Assembly: GCA_031180805.1 (NCBI GenBank)
Contig: JAPSLL010000001.1
Span: 122,648 to 186,647, forward strand
Direction: 5' to 3'
DNA length: 64,000 nt
Source of the DNA: Bacillus sp. (in: firmicutes)
Lineage (GTDB): Bacteria > Bacillota > Bacilli > Bacillales > Bacillaceae
The number at the start of each line of letters is the position of its first letter. Within the stretch, counting starts at the first letter, position 1. Position numbers and translations under genes: made by a program. Positions 10,956-20,856 of the stretch are shown in pieces. The notes under the pieces were generated by a model, which saw only the letters and a list, made by a program, of their open reading frames with translations, was not told the origin of the DNA and did no database searches.

Positions 10956-11079
10956 GCGTTCAATTTAAAATAGTAAAATCCTTTAATAAATATTAATTTT
11001 ATTTTTTCGAAAAAGGTATTTTTGAAGAGTTATTATATTGAGGAATAAAGAGAAAAGTTTGGAGCATTTGGAGATATAA

Positions 11080-11096
11080 GGGGAAGCAAAATCCCC
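11080..11096 (-). terminator. Weak hairpin after the flhB-like gene
   Basis: GGGGA (11080-11084) pairs with TCCCC (11092-11096), starting right after the stop codon. On the minus strand only TTATAT follows, so termination is probably inefficient. The 220 bases up to sucC hold no gene. Confidence 0.4.
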
Positions 11097-11372
11097 CTAC
11101 AGACTTTTGTCTAATTTATAGATGAAGGCAAATATTTCTGCTACTGCTTCATACAATTCTTCAGGAATTTGTTGATGAATTTCTAAAGTTGAAAGAAGCT
11201 CTATAAGAGCCGGATCCTCTTGTATATGAACGTTATTCTTTTTAGCCGCCTCAAGAATCTCTTCTGCAAAATGCCCTTTCCCTTTTGCAATAACTCTTGG
11301 TGCTTCCTCTTTAGTAGGTTCATATTTTAACGCGATTGCTTTTTTAGGCTTCCCCCCTTCACTGCTCATCAT
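11097..11372 (-). CDS. FlhB C-terminal-domain homologue (YlqH family)
   Basis: The 91-residue protein aligns with only the cytoplasmic C-terminal domain of the flagellar export switch protein FlhB: AIALKYEP, APRVIAKGKGHFAEEI and QQIPEELYEAVAEIFAFIY are typical. The NPTH autocleavage site expected just before AIALKYEP is absent (the residues are KPKK), and there are no membrane helices. It cannot therefore be a complete export gate component. Its start overlaps the stop of the FliK-like gene in ATGA, so the two are likely translationally coupled. B. subtilis has the same gene (ylqH) at this place; its function is unknown to me. Confidence 0.85.
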   Translation of the reverse strand: MMSSEGGKPKKAIALKYEPTKEEAPRVIAKGKGHFAEEILEAAKKNNVHIQEDPALIELLSTLEIHQQIPEELYEAVAEIFAFIYKLDKSL

Positions 11373-13087
11373 ATTTTTAGATCAACTCCTTGATAGAATG
11401 GTGAGGATTTTATAGTTTGTACTTGGTTAGCAATATTGACCTTATTTTCTTTTTCAAAAGGTTTAACTGCAATTGATGAAATTCGGTAATTCATCATTTC
11501 TAACGTTTGTTTTAATTCTTCACTTTTACTAGCAACTAATGCTGCCAATGCTGCATTATTATTGAGGATTGAGATATTCATCACTCTATTTTGTATTTGC
11601 ACATCAATCATGACATCTTTTAACCTTGGCAAACTTAAGAAAAATATGATGCGGCAAAATGCAGGGTCTATAGTACCATCCTCTCGTTTTTTTCCATCCC
11701 ATTGAATTGTCAAGTCCGTTTGATGGTGAGGTAAAAAAAGAGGGTATTGGTTAATAAAATGTTGAGTCGGTCCATTATCTTGCTGAATTAACGTTTGCCC
11801 ATTAAACCTTTGAATCAATTGGTCTATCTCTTCTCGTGCTAACGTTGAAGCAACTTCATTCCTAGCAGCTATTAGACTGTTTTTAAGTGATAATAAATCT
11901 TCTAGCTCTTTTCCTTTCATTAACTGATCCCATAATTTCACTTCATCTTGTAATCCGATTTTGTTATCTAATGTTTTTAATAAATCCAAGACATTTTCCT
12001 TCGCAGACAAAAGGGGGACATTAGCTGCTAATTTACGAATAAGCATGATTTCATCCTGGCTTAACATTTGTTGATTTTCCTTAAACTGGATTGCACTACT
12101 AGGCTGATTTAACCCCGTTTTATTTAATGGCTGTTCGTTTTGTTGAACCAACTGATTGAGTAAAGTTTTTATTTGCTCAAGGTTACTCATCGTTAACTTT
12201 TGATTTTCTTTAATAGGTGATGAACTCGTCTGCTCTATTTGCGGTTTTTCAATTCCATATTCGTTTTGCTGTAAAGCTTGTTTGAGCATGCTTTTTATTT
12301 GCTCATCGTTACTCATCGATAATTTTACGTGCAGCTCTTTTAGATTCAGAAGCTCTTTGCTTGAAAGTGTATGCTCCTTTAATTGTTCGGGATTCTTCAT
12401 TAACTCTAGAAGCTTTATGTCAAAATGATCTGTTTGATTTTCAGTTAGATTTGACAATACATTATTTAACTGTTTTACTGCACCTGACTGATTATTTTCT
12501 GCTTGTATTAATTGAAGCACTTTATCAATTTGCTGTACTAACGGTGTACTAGTTTGAATACTAATTAATGATTTTATGATTTCGTTTGATATTAGGTAAT
12601 TCTGCTTCAAGGCAAAAACAATCGCATGAATCGCTTGGGATGACATAGTATTAGGTGTATTTTTTAATACATCTGTTACTGCTACTAACTGTTCCTTTGT
12701 AATAGGGATATTTTCTTTCAAAATTTCCCTAGTTAATGCTAGATTTTGCTTTGTATTTTTCAACTGAAATACTTCCAGTAAATCTTTCGCAGTATCGATT
12801 TTATTAGTAAGTGAACCTTCTACTTGTTTCATAACCTTTAACTTGAGCCCTGTATGTTCGGAGCCCTTTACAGTAAACCAATAGCTTTCATTACCTTTGA
12901 TCGCTGTTTCTAGTTGAGCAACAAGTGTTGCTTGGCCGATCTGAATAAGTACTTTTTGCTCAGGGAATAGCTTTTGCACTTGACCTAATACCACCTGATT
13001 TTCCTTTAATGTCAGTTGAGGTTGGGATTTTGTTAAATTAGAAAAAGTCTGTCTTATTAGATTCGATAATCCAGTTGTTTGCTCCAT
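11369..13087 (-). CDS. FliK-like flagellar hook-length control domain protein (YlqG family)
   Basis: The 572-residue protein has a glutamine- and asparagine-rich, helical middle (about residues 100-400) and a globular C-terminus (about 440-560). The C-terminus, with PHHQTDLTIQWDGKK, LKDVMIDVQIQNRVMNISI and ELKQTLEMMNYRISSIAVKP, resembles the C-terminal domain of FliK, which contacts FlhB. No signal peptide or membrane segment is seen. It corresponds to ylqG of B. subtilis. It lies 19 bases after rnhB and overlaps the FlhB-like gene. A type III export-linked role is inferred, not shown. Confidence 0.75.
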   Translation of the reverse strand: MEQTTGLSNLIRQTFSNLTKSQPQLTLKENQVVLGQVQKLFPEQKVLIQIGQATLVAQLETAIKGNESYWFTVKGSEHTGLKLKVMKQVEGSLTNKIDTAKDLLEVFQLKNTKQNLALTREILKENIPITKEQLVAVTDVLKNTPNTMSSQAIHAIVFALKQNYLISNEIIKSLISIQTSTPLVQQIDKVLQLIQAENNQSGAVKQLNNVLSNLTENQTDHFDIKLLELMKNPEQLKEHTLSSKELLNLKELHVKLSMSNDEQIKSMLKQALQQNEYGIEKPQIEQTSSSPIKENQKLTMSNLEQIKTLLNQLVQQNEQPLNKTGLNQPSSAIQFKENQQMLSQDEIMLIRKLAANVPLLSAKENVLDLLKTLDNKIGLQDEVKLWDQLMKGKELEDLLSLKNSLIAARNEVASTLAREEIDQLIQRFNGQTLIQQDNGPTQHFINQYPLFLPHHQTDLTIQWDGKKREDGTIDPAFCRIIFFLSLPRLKDVMIDVQIQNRVMNISILNNNAALAALVASKSEELKQTLEMMNYRISSIAVKPFEKENKVNIANQVQTIKSSPFYQGVDLKI

Positions 13088-13106
13088 GTCCCTATCCCTC
13101 TCAAAT

Positions 13107-13886
13107 TTAATTTACGTTTGATTTTACCAACTCTTTTATTGGGGCAAAGCTTTTTCGATGATGATCCGTTACACCGTGGAGTTTTAATGCCTCAAGATGT
13201 GTTTGTGTCCCATATCCCATATGTTTATCAAAGCCATATTGATGATATTCCTCTGCTAGCTCCATCATCATTTTATCTCTAGTTACTTTTGCGATAACCG
13301 AACTAGCCGCAATTGAAATACTTGCTGCGTCTCCTTTGATAATCGATTCTTGCTCAATAGGTACATCTAGTATCATTGCATCTATTAATAAATAGTCAGG
13401 AGCAATGTCCAAATGATCAATCGCTTGTTTCATTGCTAGTTTTGTAGCTTCATAAATATTTATTTCATCAATTATCTTCGCTGAAACAATACCGATCCCA
13501 ATTGCTGCAGCATTTTCCTTGATTAAATCAAAGTATTTTTCCCTTGCTGCTTTTGTAAGCTTTTTGGAATCTGTCAATCCCGGTAAATAGCAATCCTTAT
13601 TTAAAATGACTGCTGCTGCAACTACTGGGCCTGCCAACGGTCCTCTCCCAACTTCATCAATTCCCGCAATAAAATGATAGCCCTTTTCCCAAGCAGTCCG
13701 TTCATATTTTTGCATTTGATAAAACTGATTCTGTAAACGTTTTTCCTGTTCATAGTTTTTTAACCATTTTTGGACAAGTTGTTGGACCCCTTTTCTGGAA
13801 TCAGCCTTACATTCCTCTAAAAACGGATCGTCAATAGTTGTTGTGTTTGCTAACCTGTTCTGGATTTCCTTTGTCGTTAATTGCAT
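13107..13886 (-). CDS. rnhB: Ribonuclease HII
   Basis: RNase HII removes RNA from RNA-DNA hybrids and single ribonucleotides in DNA. The catalytic signature GIDEVGRGPLAGPV starts at about residue 75 (Asp77, Glu78), and further acidic residues lie in LTDSKKLTKAAREKYF and YLLIDAMILD. A roughly 70-residue N-terminal extension is normal for Bacillus RnhB. The length is 259 residues. It follows rbgA after a terminator and a 320-base gap that holds a decayed repeat. Confidence 0.96.
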   Translation of the reverse strand: MQLTTKEIQNRLANTTTIDDPFLEECKADSRKGVQQLVQKWLKNYEQEKRLQNQFYQMQKYERTAWEKGYHFIAGIDEVGRGPLAGPVVAAAVILNKDCYLPGLTDSKKLTKAAREKYFDLIKENAAAIGIGIVSAKIIDEINIYEATKLAMKQAIDHLDIAPDYLLIDAMILDVPIEQESIIKGDAASISIAASSVIAKVTRDKMMMELAEEYHQYGFDKHMGYGTQTHLEALKLHGVTDHHRKSFAPIKELVKSNVN

Positions 13887-13986
13887 TATTTCACACCTTC
13901 ATGTTTCCCTCTCTATATGTATTATCGGCAGCTTTTGCCATATATAAAGGTAATTCTTCTTTTTACTATGCTCTCTTACACCTGTC

Positions 13987-14135
13987 TGTTGATTTCCGTG
14001 AGCAGTTTGTAGGGCCTCTACAGCTTAAGCTCCTGTGGGCTCACCTATTAACACACATCTTTATGTAGAAGTCTCATATATCCGCTAGAATGAACAAAGT
14101 GAATAAAACGAAAACATTAGCCCTTTAACATAGCC
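13987..14135. repeat. Decayed dispersed intergenic repeat, copy 1
   Basis: The plus strand reads TGTTGATTTCCG at one end, then CTCCTGTGGGCTCACC, AGTCTCATATATCCG and finally CTTTAACATAGCC. The order and wording match copy 2 at 34277-34445. They also resemble, with many changes, a GC-rich non-coding repeat of about 150 bases that I recall as common between genes in Bacillaceae. The segment (including positions 13887-13986) has no credible gene. Confidence 0.6.
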
Positions 14136-14154
14136 TTTTACTAAAAAGTTCACA

Positions 14155-14191
14155 TAAATAAGGCTCGCCAGTATTTACGCTCGCGAGCCTT
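14155..14191 (-). terminator. Intrinsic terminator of the rplS-lepB-rbgA end
   Basis: Nine-base arms AAGGCTCGC (14160-14168) and GCGAGCCTT (14183-14191), followed on the minus strand by ATTTATG. It lies about 15 bases after the rbgA stop. Confidence 0.75.
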
Positions 14192-14205
14192 AGCCTACAT
14201 AATTT

Positions 14206-15066
14206 CTACTCTTCTTGGAAATTTTCCGGGATTTCAAATGATAGTCTTCCTAATTTATCAGTTCGAATTTCTCTAAGAACCAATTCAGATGTTTTATCAT
14301 AATCGATTTGACCACCTGAAATAACACACCCGCGCTTTTTCCCTATTTCATCAAACAGATCGACAATATCGTCCGGTATCTCGTCGATTGAATACCTTTC
14401 CTTTAATCTGTTTGGATAATGGTCCTTCAAAAAGTTTAGAGCAAACACCGTTATTTCCTGAAGATTTAAAATTGTATCCTTAATCGCCCCAGTAGTTGCA
14501 AGTTTAAAACCTACAAGTTGATCTTCAAATTTCGGCCATAGTATACCAGGAGTATCTAATAATTCAAGCTCTTTTCCGACCTTGACCCATTGTTGGGCTG
14601 TCGTTACTCCAGGTCTGTCTCCAGTTTTCGTTATATTTTTCTTAGCAAGTCTATTTATTAATGTGGATTTTCCAACATTCGGAATACCGATAATGAGGGC
14701 ACGTATTGCACGAGGCTTTATTCCTTTTTCAGCCATCTTATCGAATTTAGCTTTTAACAGTTCTTTTGAAAGTGTTGTAATTTGTTTTAGTCCTGTTCCT
14801 GTTTGTGCATCAATTGCAATCGCAGGAATTTCCTTATCATTGAAGTACTCTAGCCATTGCTTTGTAATGGCTGCATCTGCTTTATCTGCTTTATTCAATA
14901 AAACGATCCGTGGCTTTGATGAAATAATTTCATCAATCATTGGATTTCTTGAAGACATCGGTATTCTTGCATCGACAAGTTCAAAAACGATATCAATTAA
15001 TTTTATCTTTTCGGTAACCTGTCTTCTTGCCTTAGCCATATGTCCGGGAAACCATTGGATTGTCAT
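14206..15066 (-). CDS. rbgA: RbgA (YlqF), ribosome biogenesis GTPase
   Basis: This is a circularly permuted GTPase needed for late 50S assembly (loading of proteins such as L16). The G4 motif NKAD (residues 58-61) precedes the P-loop GIPNVGKST (127-134) and G3 DTPG, the permuted order. The N-terminal WFPGHMAKA is typical. The 286-residue length is normal. It ends the rplS-lepB-rbgA stretch and is followed by a terminator. Confidence 0.97.
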   Translation of the reverse strand: MTIQWFPGHMAKARRQVTEKIKLIDIVFELVDARIPMSSRNPMIDEIISSKPRIVLLNKADKADAAITKQWLEYFNDKEIPAIAIDAQTGTGLKQITTLSKELLKAKFDKMAEKGIKPRAIRALIIGIPNVGKSTLINRLAKKNITKTGDRPGVTTAQQWVKVGKELELLDTPGILWPKFEDQLVGFKLATTGAIKDTILNLQEITVFALNFLKDHYPNRLKERYSIDEIPDDIVDLFDEIGKKRGCVISGGQIDYDKTSELVLREIRTDKLGRLSFEIPENFQEE

Positions 15067-15086
15067 TTTTTTACACCTTCTTTCTC

Positions 15087-15635
15087 TTATTCAAATCGGA
15101 AATTTGAAATCGGCCAGTAAACGAGACTCGCTTTCCCCATAACTTCACTTATAGGAACAACACCAATATGGCGGCTATCTTTACTCTGTCTACGATTGTC
15201 CCCCATGACGAAAATGTGGCCTTCTGGAACAGTCGATTGACCGATGATGCTTTCTAAATTAAACGGTTCTGTTAAAGGACCATCAACCAATTGCTCCTTG
15301 TACTTGTCGAGATATGGCTCCTCATATTTTTCACCATTGATATATAACGTATCATCTATGTATTCAACCCTATCTCCCGGTAAACCAATGACTCTTTTAA
15401 TATAATCTTTATCGACTGTTGCATGAAAAACAACAATGTCAAACCGCTTCGGTTCACCAATCTTATATGAAAATTTATTAACGATCATTCTATCCTGTGT
15501 ATGTAAAGTTGGCATCATAGAGATTCCGTCTACAACAATCGGCGCAAAAAAGAAGTACCTTATGACGGCAGCGAAAGCAATAGCAATAAGTAATGCTTTT
15601 AGCCATTCAAGGAGTTCATTTTTCTTTTTTGTCAT
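15087..15635 (-). CDS. lepB: Type I signal peptidase
   Basis: This is a membrane serine peptidase that cleaves signal peptides from exported proteins. One N-terminal membrane helix (about residues 12-32) precedes the catalytic Ser39 in GISMMPTL and the general base Lys80 in [31 protein letters not shown] is the conserved C-terminal box. The 182-residue length fits the Bacillus Sip type. Its place between rplS and rbgA is seen in several Bacillaceae but not in B. subtilis, as far as I recall. It lies 20 bases before rbgA. Confidence 0.95.
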   Translation of the reverse strand: MTKKKNELLEWLKALLIAIAFAAVIRYFFFAPIVVDGISMMPTLHTQDRMIVNKFSYKIGEPKRFDIVVFHATVDKDYIKRVIGLPGDRVEYIDDTLYINGEKYEEPYLDKYKEQLVDGPLTEPFNLESIIGQSTVPEGHIFVMGDNRRQSKDSRHIGVVPISEVMGKASLVYWPISNFRFE

Positions 15636-15779
15636 TTAACCACCCACTCTAATCATGAAAATACAACCATATTTACGTTTACTATTCCCTATTCACTGAC
15701 GCTGCAATCTTCCTTTTCTTAATTACACCATTAGTCTTAATAAGTATATTTTATTGATATATGAATGACGAGGATTATG

Positions 15780-15817
15780 AGATGAAAAAGGAGCTTGTTA
15801 GAAAACAAGCTCCTTTT
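15780..15817 (-). terminator. Intrinsic terminator after rplS
   Basis: A perfect 14-bp stem AAAAGGAGCTTGTT / AACAAGCTCCTTTT (15786-15799 with 15804-15817, 4-base loop), with T5 following on the minus strand. It separates rplS from lepB, which must then have its own promoter in 15636-15780. Confidence 0.92.
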
Positions 15818-15879
15818 CATTATACGGACAGCAGCTTGCTACTGACCCATATATGAGACTTAGTATACACTAAGCAATC

Positions 15880-16290
<411 letters not shown>

Positions 16291-16362
16291 CAGACTGCTA
16301 AACAAGGTATGTTAGCAAGTCACAAGATTTATAATACCATATAGGCAAAATGAAAACAATAG

Positions 16363-17097
16363 CTAGTTCTCATTTTTCCACTGATTAATAATTGACTTTT
16401 GTCTTTCGGTTAATGGATATGTTTCTAATAAATCAGGTCTTCTTGTATAGGTCCTCCTAAGCGACTCAAGCTCTCTCCATTCCTCAATACGCTTATGATT
16501 TCCAGATAAGAGCACATCCGGCACCTTCATCCCACGAAAATCAGCAGGTCTTGTATAATGTGGATGCTCTAGCAATCCAGAACTATAAGAATCTAAAACC
16601 GGAGAATCGACATTCCCTAGAACACCAGGCAATAATCGAACGACACTATCCGCAATGACCATTGAAGCAAGTTCTCCACCTGTTAAAACAAAGTCACCGA
16701 TAGAAATTTCATCCGTTACTAGATGCTCCCGAATTCTTTCATCATATCCTTCATAATGACCACAAATAAAAAGCAAATGATCTTCCTTCGCTAATTGCTC
16801 TGCTTTTCGTTGCGTATATCTCTCACCTTGAGGGCAAACGAGAATGATTTTCGGGTTAGATGCTGATTGCTTCTTAATTTCCTCTACTGCATCAAAGATA
16901 GGTTGAGGCTTAAGTACCATCCCAGCGCCACCACCATATGGGTAATCATCAACTGTATGGTGTTTATGCTCAGAATACTCCCGGAAATTAATAACTCGAA
17001 AAGAGACAGCTTCTTTTTCTTGCGCCTTCTTTAAAATGGATTCATTTAATACACCATGAAACATTTCTGGAAAAAGTGTTAAAAAATCTATTTTCAT
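16363..17097 (-). CDS. trmD: tRNA (guanine37-N1)-methyltransferase
   Basis: TrmD is a SPOUT (trefoil-knot) SAM-dependent enzyme that methylates G37 next to the anticodon and so prevents frameshifting. The knot and substrate motifs are [23 protein letters not shown] and [23 protein letters not shown] is the conserved N-terminal loop. The 244-residue length is normal. The start overlaps the rimM stop (TAATG). Confidence 0.97.
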   Translation of the reverse strand: MKIDFLTLFPEMFHGVLNESILKKAQEKEAVSFRVINFREYSEHKHHTVDDYPYGGGAGMVLKPQPIFDAVEEIKKQSASNPKIILVCPQGERYTQRKAEQLAKEDHLLFICGHYEGYDERIREHLVTDEISIGDFVLTGGELASMVIADSVVRLLPGVLGNVDSPVLDSYSSGLLEHPHYTRPADFRGMKVPDVLLSGNHKRIEEWRELESLRRTYTRRPDLLETYPLTERQKSIINQWKNEN

Positions 17098-17618
17098 TAG
17101 TCCAATAACCCTTCCATTGGCGTTATAATTATTTTTTTCTCTTCTATATCAATCTCTTTGACAATTTCATCGATATAAGGGATTAGCAAATCCTTACCCA
17201 CTTTTCTCTTTACTACCCAAACGTCATTCGCTCCAGTAGCAAGGATCTCGCGAATAGTTCCAATTTCTTCACCATTGTCGTTATACACTTTACAACCAAT
17301 GATTTCGTGGAAATAATATTCTCCTTCATCTAATTCCGATAACTGATTTTCATCAACCTTTAATAATGAGCCTTTAAATTGTTCGACATCTTGAATCGAG
17401 TGCATTCCCTCAAAGGTTAGCAAGTCAAAGTTTTTATGAACTCGGTGACTTTCAACTACAACCTTTATTGGTTCTTGTGAGCCTTCTTTGAAAATATATA
17501 ATGTATTACCAGGTTGATATCTTTCATCCGCAAAATCTGTCTTAGAAATAACACGAACTTCCCCTCTAATCCCATGGGTATTTACGATTTTTCCAACATT
17601 AAACCATTTTTCGCTCAT
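17097..17618 (-). CDS. rimM: Ribosome maturation factor RimM
   Basis: RimM binds ribosomal protein S19 and helps 30S head assembly. The N-terminal motif [16 protein letters not shown] is diagnostic, and the C-terminal PRC barrel includes [11 protein letters not shown] and [10 protein letters not shown]. The 173-residue length is normal. It lies 7 bases after ylqD and overlaps trmD by one base. Confidence 0.96.
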   Translation of the reverse strand: MSEKWFNVGKIVNTHGIRGEVRVISKTDFADERYQPGNTLYIFKEGSQEPIKVVVESHRVHKNFDLLTFEGMHSIQDVEQFKGSLLKVDENQLSELDEGEYYFHEIIGCKVYNDNGEEIGTIREILATGANDVWVVKRKVGKDLLIPYIDEIVKEIDIEEKKIIITPMEGLLD

Positions 17619-17625
17619 CTATTTT

Positions 17626-18006
17626 TCACCTCAGACGTATTTGTTCTACTATCCCATCTTTTATGACAATCGTTTTTTCTTTCATTAATTCATCCCAATT
17701 ATCTCCAACGTTCACTTCAAAAATTGCCTCTACTTCCTTTTCCTTCAATTCGCTACCGAGCGGTAAAGTATGTACTTGCTGCAGCTGAAACTCTACTAAC
17801 TTTATTTTCTCACGTCTTTTATCAATTTCCTTTAAATATTGTAAAGCAAGCTGTTTGTTCGTTTTTTCAACCTTTTTATATTCAAAGTATAATCGATCAC
17901 ATTCTTGCTCTAAAAAGATCTTTTTATTTGAGAATTGTGTGATTAACATTTGCTTACTTGTCTCAGTAATAACCTGTTTTACATTGACTTGGCGGAGTAT
18001 ATTCAT
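17626..18006 (-). CDS. YlqD family protein of unknown function
   Basis: The 126-residue protein matches the Bacillus YlqD family in place and character. A charged, probably coiled-coil region (about residues 28-75: KKIFLEQECDRLYFEYKKVE) is followed by a small beta-rich C-terminus (VNVGDNWDELM, IVIKDGIVEQIR). No catalytic motif or membrane segment is seen. The ribosome binding site is strong (GGGGAGG). It sits between khpA and rimM but after the khpA terminator, so ylqD probably has its own promoter within 18007-18181. Confidence 0.8.
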   Translation of the reverse strand: MNILRQVNVKQVITETSKQMLITQFSNKKIFLEQECDRLYFEYKKVEKTNKQLALQYLKEIDKRREKIKLVEFQLQQVHTLPLGSELKEKEVEAIFEVNVGDNWDELMKEKTIVIKDGIVEQIRLR

Positions 18007-18181
18007 TAGTGTTCCTCCCCTATAAGAGCTTCATACTTATAAGAACTTTTTCAATATAAATATATTAAGAATGAAAATAAATACACGTAAAACTAAGTGC
18101 TATCAGTAGAGGTATTTATCAGTTCTATCAGATGAATTAATAAAAATTTCAGATTACATGTTAGATATACAGGATAAATAC

Positions 18182-18214
18182 AAAAAAGGGGGAGGACCAT
18201 CCTCACCCTTTTTT
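18182..18214 (-). terminator. Intrinsic terminator overlapping the end of khpA
   Basis: On the minus strand AAAAAAGGG-T-GAGG pairs with CCTC-C-CCCTTTTTT (arms 18206-18214 and 18182-18190, inner 18201-18204 with 18092-type partner at 18192-18195). The 5' arm lies in the last codons and stop of khpA. Confidence 0.85.
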
Positions 18215-18456
18215 GTCATTGATTTCAAGTTGAATTCTTTTAGATGAATTAGATCCTGCTGCATAAACAACAGTTCGAATTGCTTTTGCTATACGGCCTT
18301 GTTTACCAATTACTTTGCCTATATCTTGCTTATCAATATATAGGCGATAAGTAATTTGATTATCTGATTCGATTTCAGTTATTTCAATCTCATCAGGAGA
18401 ATCAACAAGTGGCTTAACAATTGCTTCGATTAACTCTTTCATCTCTTGAACAGTCA

Positions 18457-18457
<1 letters not shown>
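18203..18457 (-). CDS. khpA: KhpA (YlqC), KH-domain RNA-binding protein
   Basis: This small RNA-binding protein typically dimerises with KhpB. The single KH domain has the GxxG loop in IGKVIGKQGRIAKAIRTVV. The length is 84 residues. The start overlaps the rpsP stop (TAATG), so translation is probably coupled to ribosomal protein S16. Confidence 0.95.
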
Positions 18458-18879
<422 letters not shown>

Positions 18880-20220
18880 TTACATAAACGGAAATTTAAA
18901 GCCTTTTTTCTTTCCTTTTGTCATGTTCGTCATTTGCTTCATCATTTTTTTCATGTCTTCAAATTGCTTTAAAAGACGGTTAATTTCTTGTACAGAAGTT
19001 CCGCTTCCTTTCGCAATTCTCTTTTTTCTTGAAGCATTCATGATTTCAGGATTTTGCTTTTCAGCCTTTGTCATTGAGCGAATGATAGCTTCAACATGAC
19101 TTATTTGCTTTTCATCGACTTGAACATTTTTAAGACCTTTCATTTTGTTCGCTCCGGGAAGCATGCCTAATAAGTCTTCCAATGGTCCCATATTGCGAAC
19201 CTGGCCTAATTGTTCAAGAAAATCGTCAAAGGTAAAAGAAGCTGTTCGCATTTTTTGCTCAAGCTCTTTCGCTTTTTCAGCATCAACATTTGACTGGGCC
19301 TTTTCAATTAACGTCAGAACATCGCCCATGCCGAGAATTCTCGAAGCCATCCGTTCTGGATGAAAAGCTTCTAAGGCATCAAGCTTTTCTCCAAGACCGA
19401 CAAATTTAATAGGTGTCTCTGTCACAGAGCGGATTGATAATGCCGCCCCACCTCGAGTATCACCATCAAGTTTTGTTAACACAACACCTGTTAAGCCTAG
19501 TTGTTCATTGAAGCTTTTTGCGACGTTTACTGCATCTTGACCAGTCATAGCATCGACAACAAGGAATATTTCATCCGGTTTTGCGATCGCTTTGACCTGC
19601 TCAAGTTCCTCCATTAATGTTTCATCGATATGAAGTCTACCCGCAGTATCGATAATGACATAATCAAGGTGCTCTTCCTTCGCATGTTCAAGGGCCTTTG
19701 TCGCTATTTCTACTGGACTAACTTCATCACCTAACGAAAAAACAGGCATATCTAACTGTTTTCCTAACGTTTGCAATTGTTTAATCGCAGCAGGACGATA
19801 AATGTCTGCAGCAACTAACAACGGCTTACGATTGTACTTTTTTCGTAATAGGTTAGCTAGTTTTCCAGAGGTAGTTGTTTTACCAGCACCTTGTAAACCA
19901 ACCATCATAATGACTGTAGGAGGACGAGTTGACACAGCAATTTTGCTTTGCTCTCCCCCCATTAACTCGGTAAGTTCTTCTTTAACAACCTTAATGACTT
20001 GTTGACCAGGTGTTAAGCTTTTCATAACCTCTTGACCAACAGCGCGTTCACTTACACGTTTAATGAAGTCTTTTACAACTTTGAAGTTAACATCAGCCTC
20101 TAGCAGGGCAAGACGAACCTCTCTCATCATTTCTTTTACATCCGCTTCGGAAACTTTTCCTTTACCGCGAATTTTCGCCATCGTATTTTGCAGTCGGTCG
20201 GCTAATCCTTCAAATGCCAT
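18880..20220 (-). CDS. ffh: Ffh/SRP54, signal recognition particle GTPase
   Basis: Ffh binds SRP RNA and signal sequences and docks with FtsY to target membrane proteins. The N domain is followed by the G domain (GLQGAGKTTTSGKLA, DTAGRLHIDE, TKLDGDTRGGAAL). The methionine-rich M domain is C-terminal, with GSGTSVQEINRLLKQFEDM and the tail MKKMMKQM. The length is 446 residues. ylxM precedes it by 11 bases, the usual pairing. Confidence 0.98.
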   Translation of the reverse strand: MAFEGLADRLQNTMAKIRGKGKVSEADVKEMMREVRLALLEADVNFKVVKDFIKRVSERAVGQEVMKSLTPGQQVIKVVKEELTELMGGEQSKIAVSTRPPTVIMMVGLQGAGKTTTSGKLANLLRKKYNRKPLLVAADIYRPAAIKQLQTLGKQLDMPVFSLGDEVSPVEIATKALEHAKEEHLDYVIIDTAGRLHIDETLMEELEQVKAIAKPDEIFLVVDAMTGQDAVNVAKSFNEQLGLTGVVLTKLDGDTRGGAALSIRSVTETPIKFVGLGEKLDALEAFHPERMASRILGMGDVLTLIEKAQSNVDAEKAKELEQKMRTASFTFDDFLEQLGQVRNMGPLEDLLGMLPGANKMKGLKNVQVDEKQISHVEAIIRSMTKAEKQNPEIMNASRKKRIAKGSGTSVQEINRLLKQFEDMKKMMKQMTNMTKGKKKGFKFPFM

Positions 20221-20231
20221 AATGCCGCCTC

Positions 20232-20564
20232 CTAATCTAATTTCTCAAGTTCGCTAAGCAATGCATCAACTTCCATACTGTTTTTGGTGCCTGCAGTATG
20301 CTCTCGTAATTTACTCATTAGCTCTTGTCGCTTTAGAAATTTTTGAAATAATAATAGCTTTTCTTCATATTGCTCCAGCATTGCTTCAGTTCGCTTAATG
20401 TTATCGTAAACGGCTTGTCTACTCACATTATATTCTTCCGCAATTTCACCTAGGGAGTAATCATCCAAGTAATATAACGACATATAGCTTTTTTGCTTAG
20501 GCGTTAATAGTGATTGATAAAAATCAAATAAGTAATTAAGCCTAGTCGTTTTTTCAAGCATCAT
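20232..20564 (-). CDS. ylxM: YlxM/UPF0122 HTH protein, SRP-associated
   Basis: This is a short helix-turn-helix protein with a sigma-factor region-4-like fold. It has been shown in other Firmicutes to bind SRP components. The core [19 protein letters not shown] is the HTH, followed by [18 protein letters not shown]. The length is 110 residues. Two adjacent ATGs exist (20564 and 20561); AAAGGAG fits either. Forms an operon with ffh. Confidence 0.93.
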   Translation of the reverse strand: MMLEKTTRLNYLFDFYQSLLTPKQKSYMSLYYLDDYSLGEIAEEYNVSRQAVYDNIKRTEAMLEQYEEKLLLFQKFLKRQELMSKLREHTAGTKNSMEVDALLSELEKLD

Positions 20565-20608
20565 GCCGTATCACTCCTTTGTTAAGTGAATTACCTTTAC
20601 ATCTTTAT

Positions 20609-20637
20609 AGTCTACAATCCGAATATTATGTTGTCAA
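20609..20637 (-). promoter_or_regulatory. Sigma-A promoter of ylxM-ffh
   Basis: On the minus strand a perfect TTGACA (20637-20632) and TAGACT (20614-20609) are 17 bp apart, about 45 bases upstream of the ylxM start. The rest of 20638-20856 shows no gene. Confidence 0.7.
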
Positions 20638-20856
20638 GTATAAACAAGTAAGACTTACAGGAAAACGTTTTTTGCTCATTCTTTTCAAATCTCAGGTGAT
20701 TCTTTTTTAGTGTTGTACATATGATAACACCCAGAAAAAACGATATTAGACCTTTGTCTACACGATTTTATGCAGGGTACTTTCTAACTAATCAGGTTGA
20801 ACCATTGTAATCTTATGCACGTAGATATCCTACATGAAGCTTCTAAAAGTAGCTTT

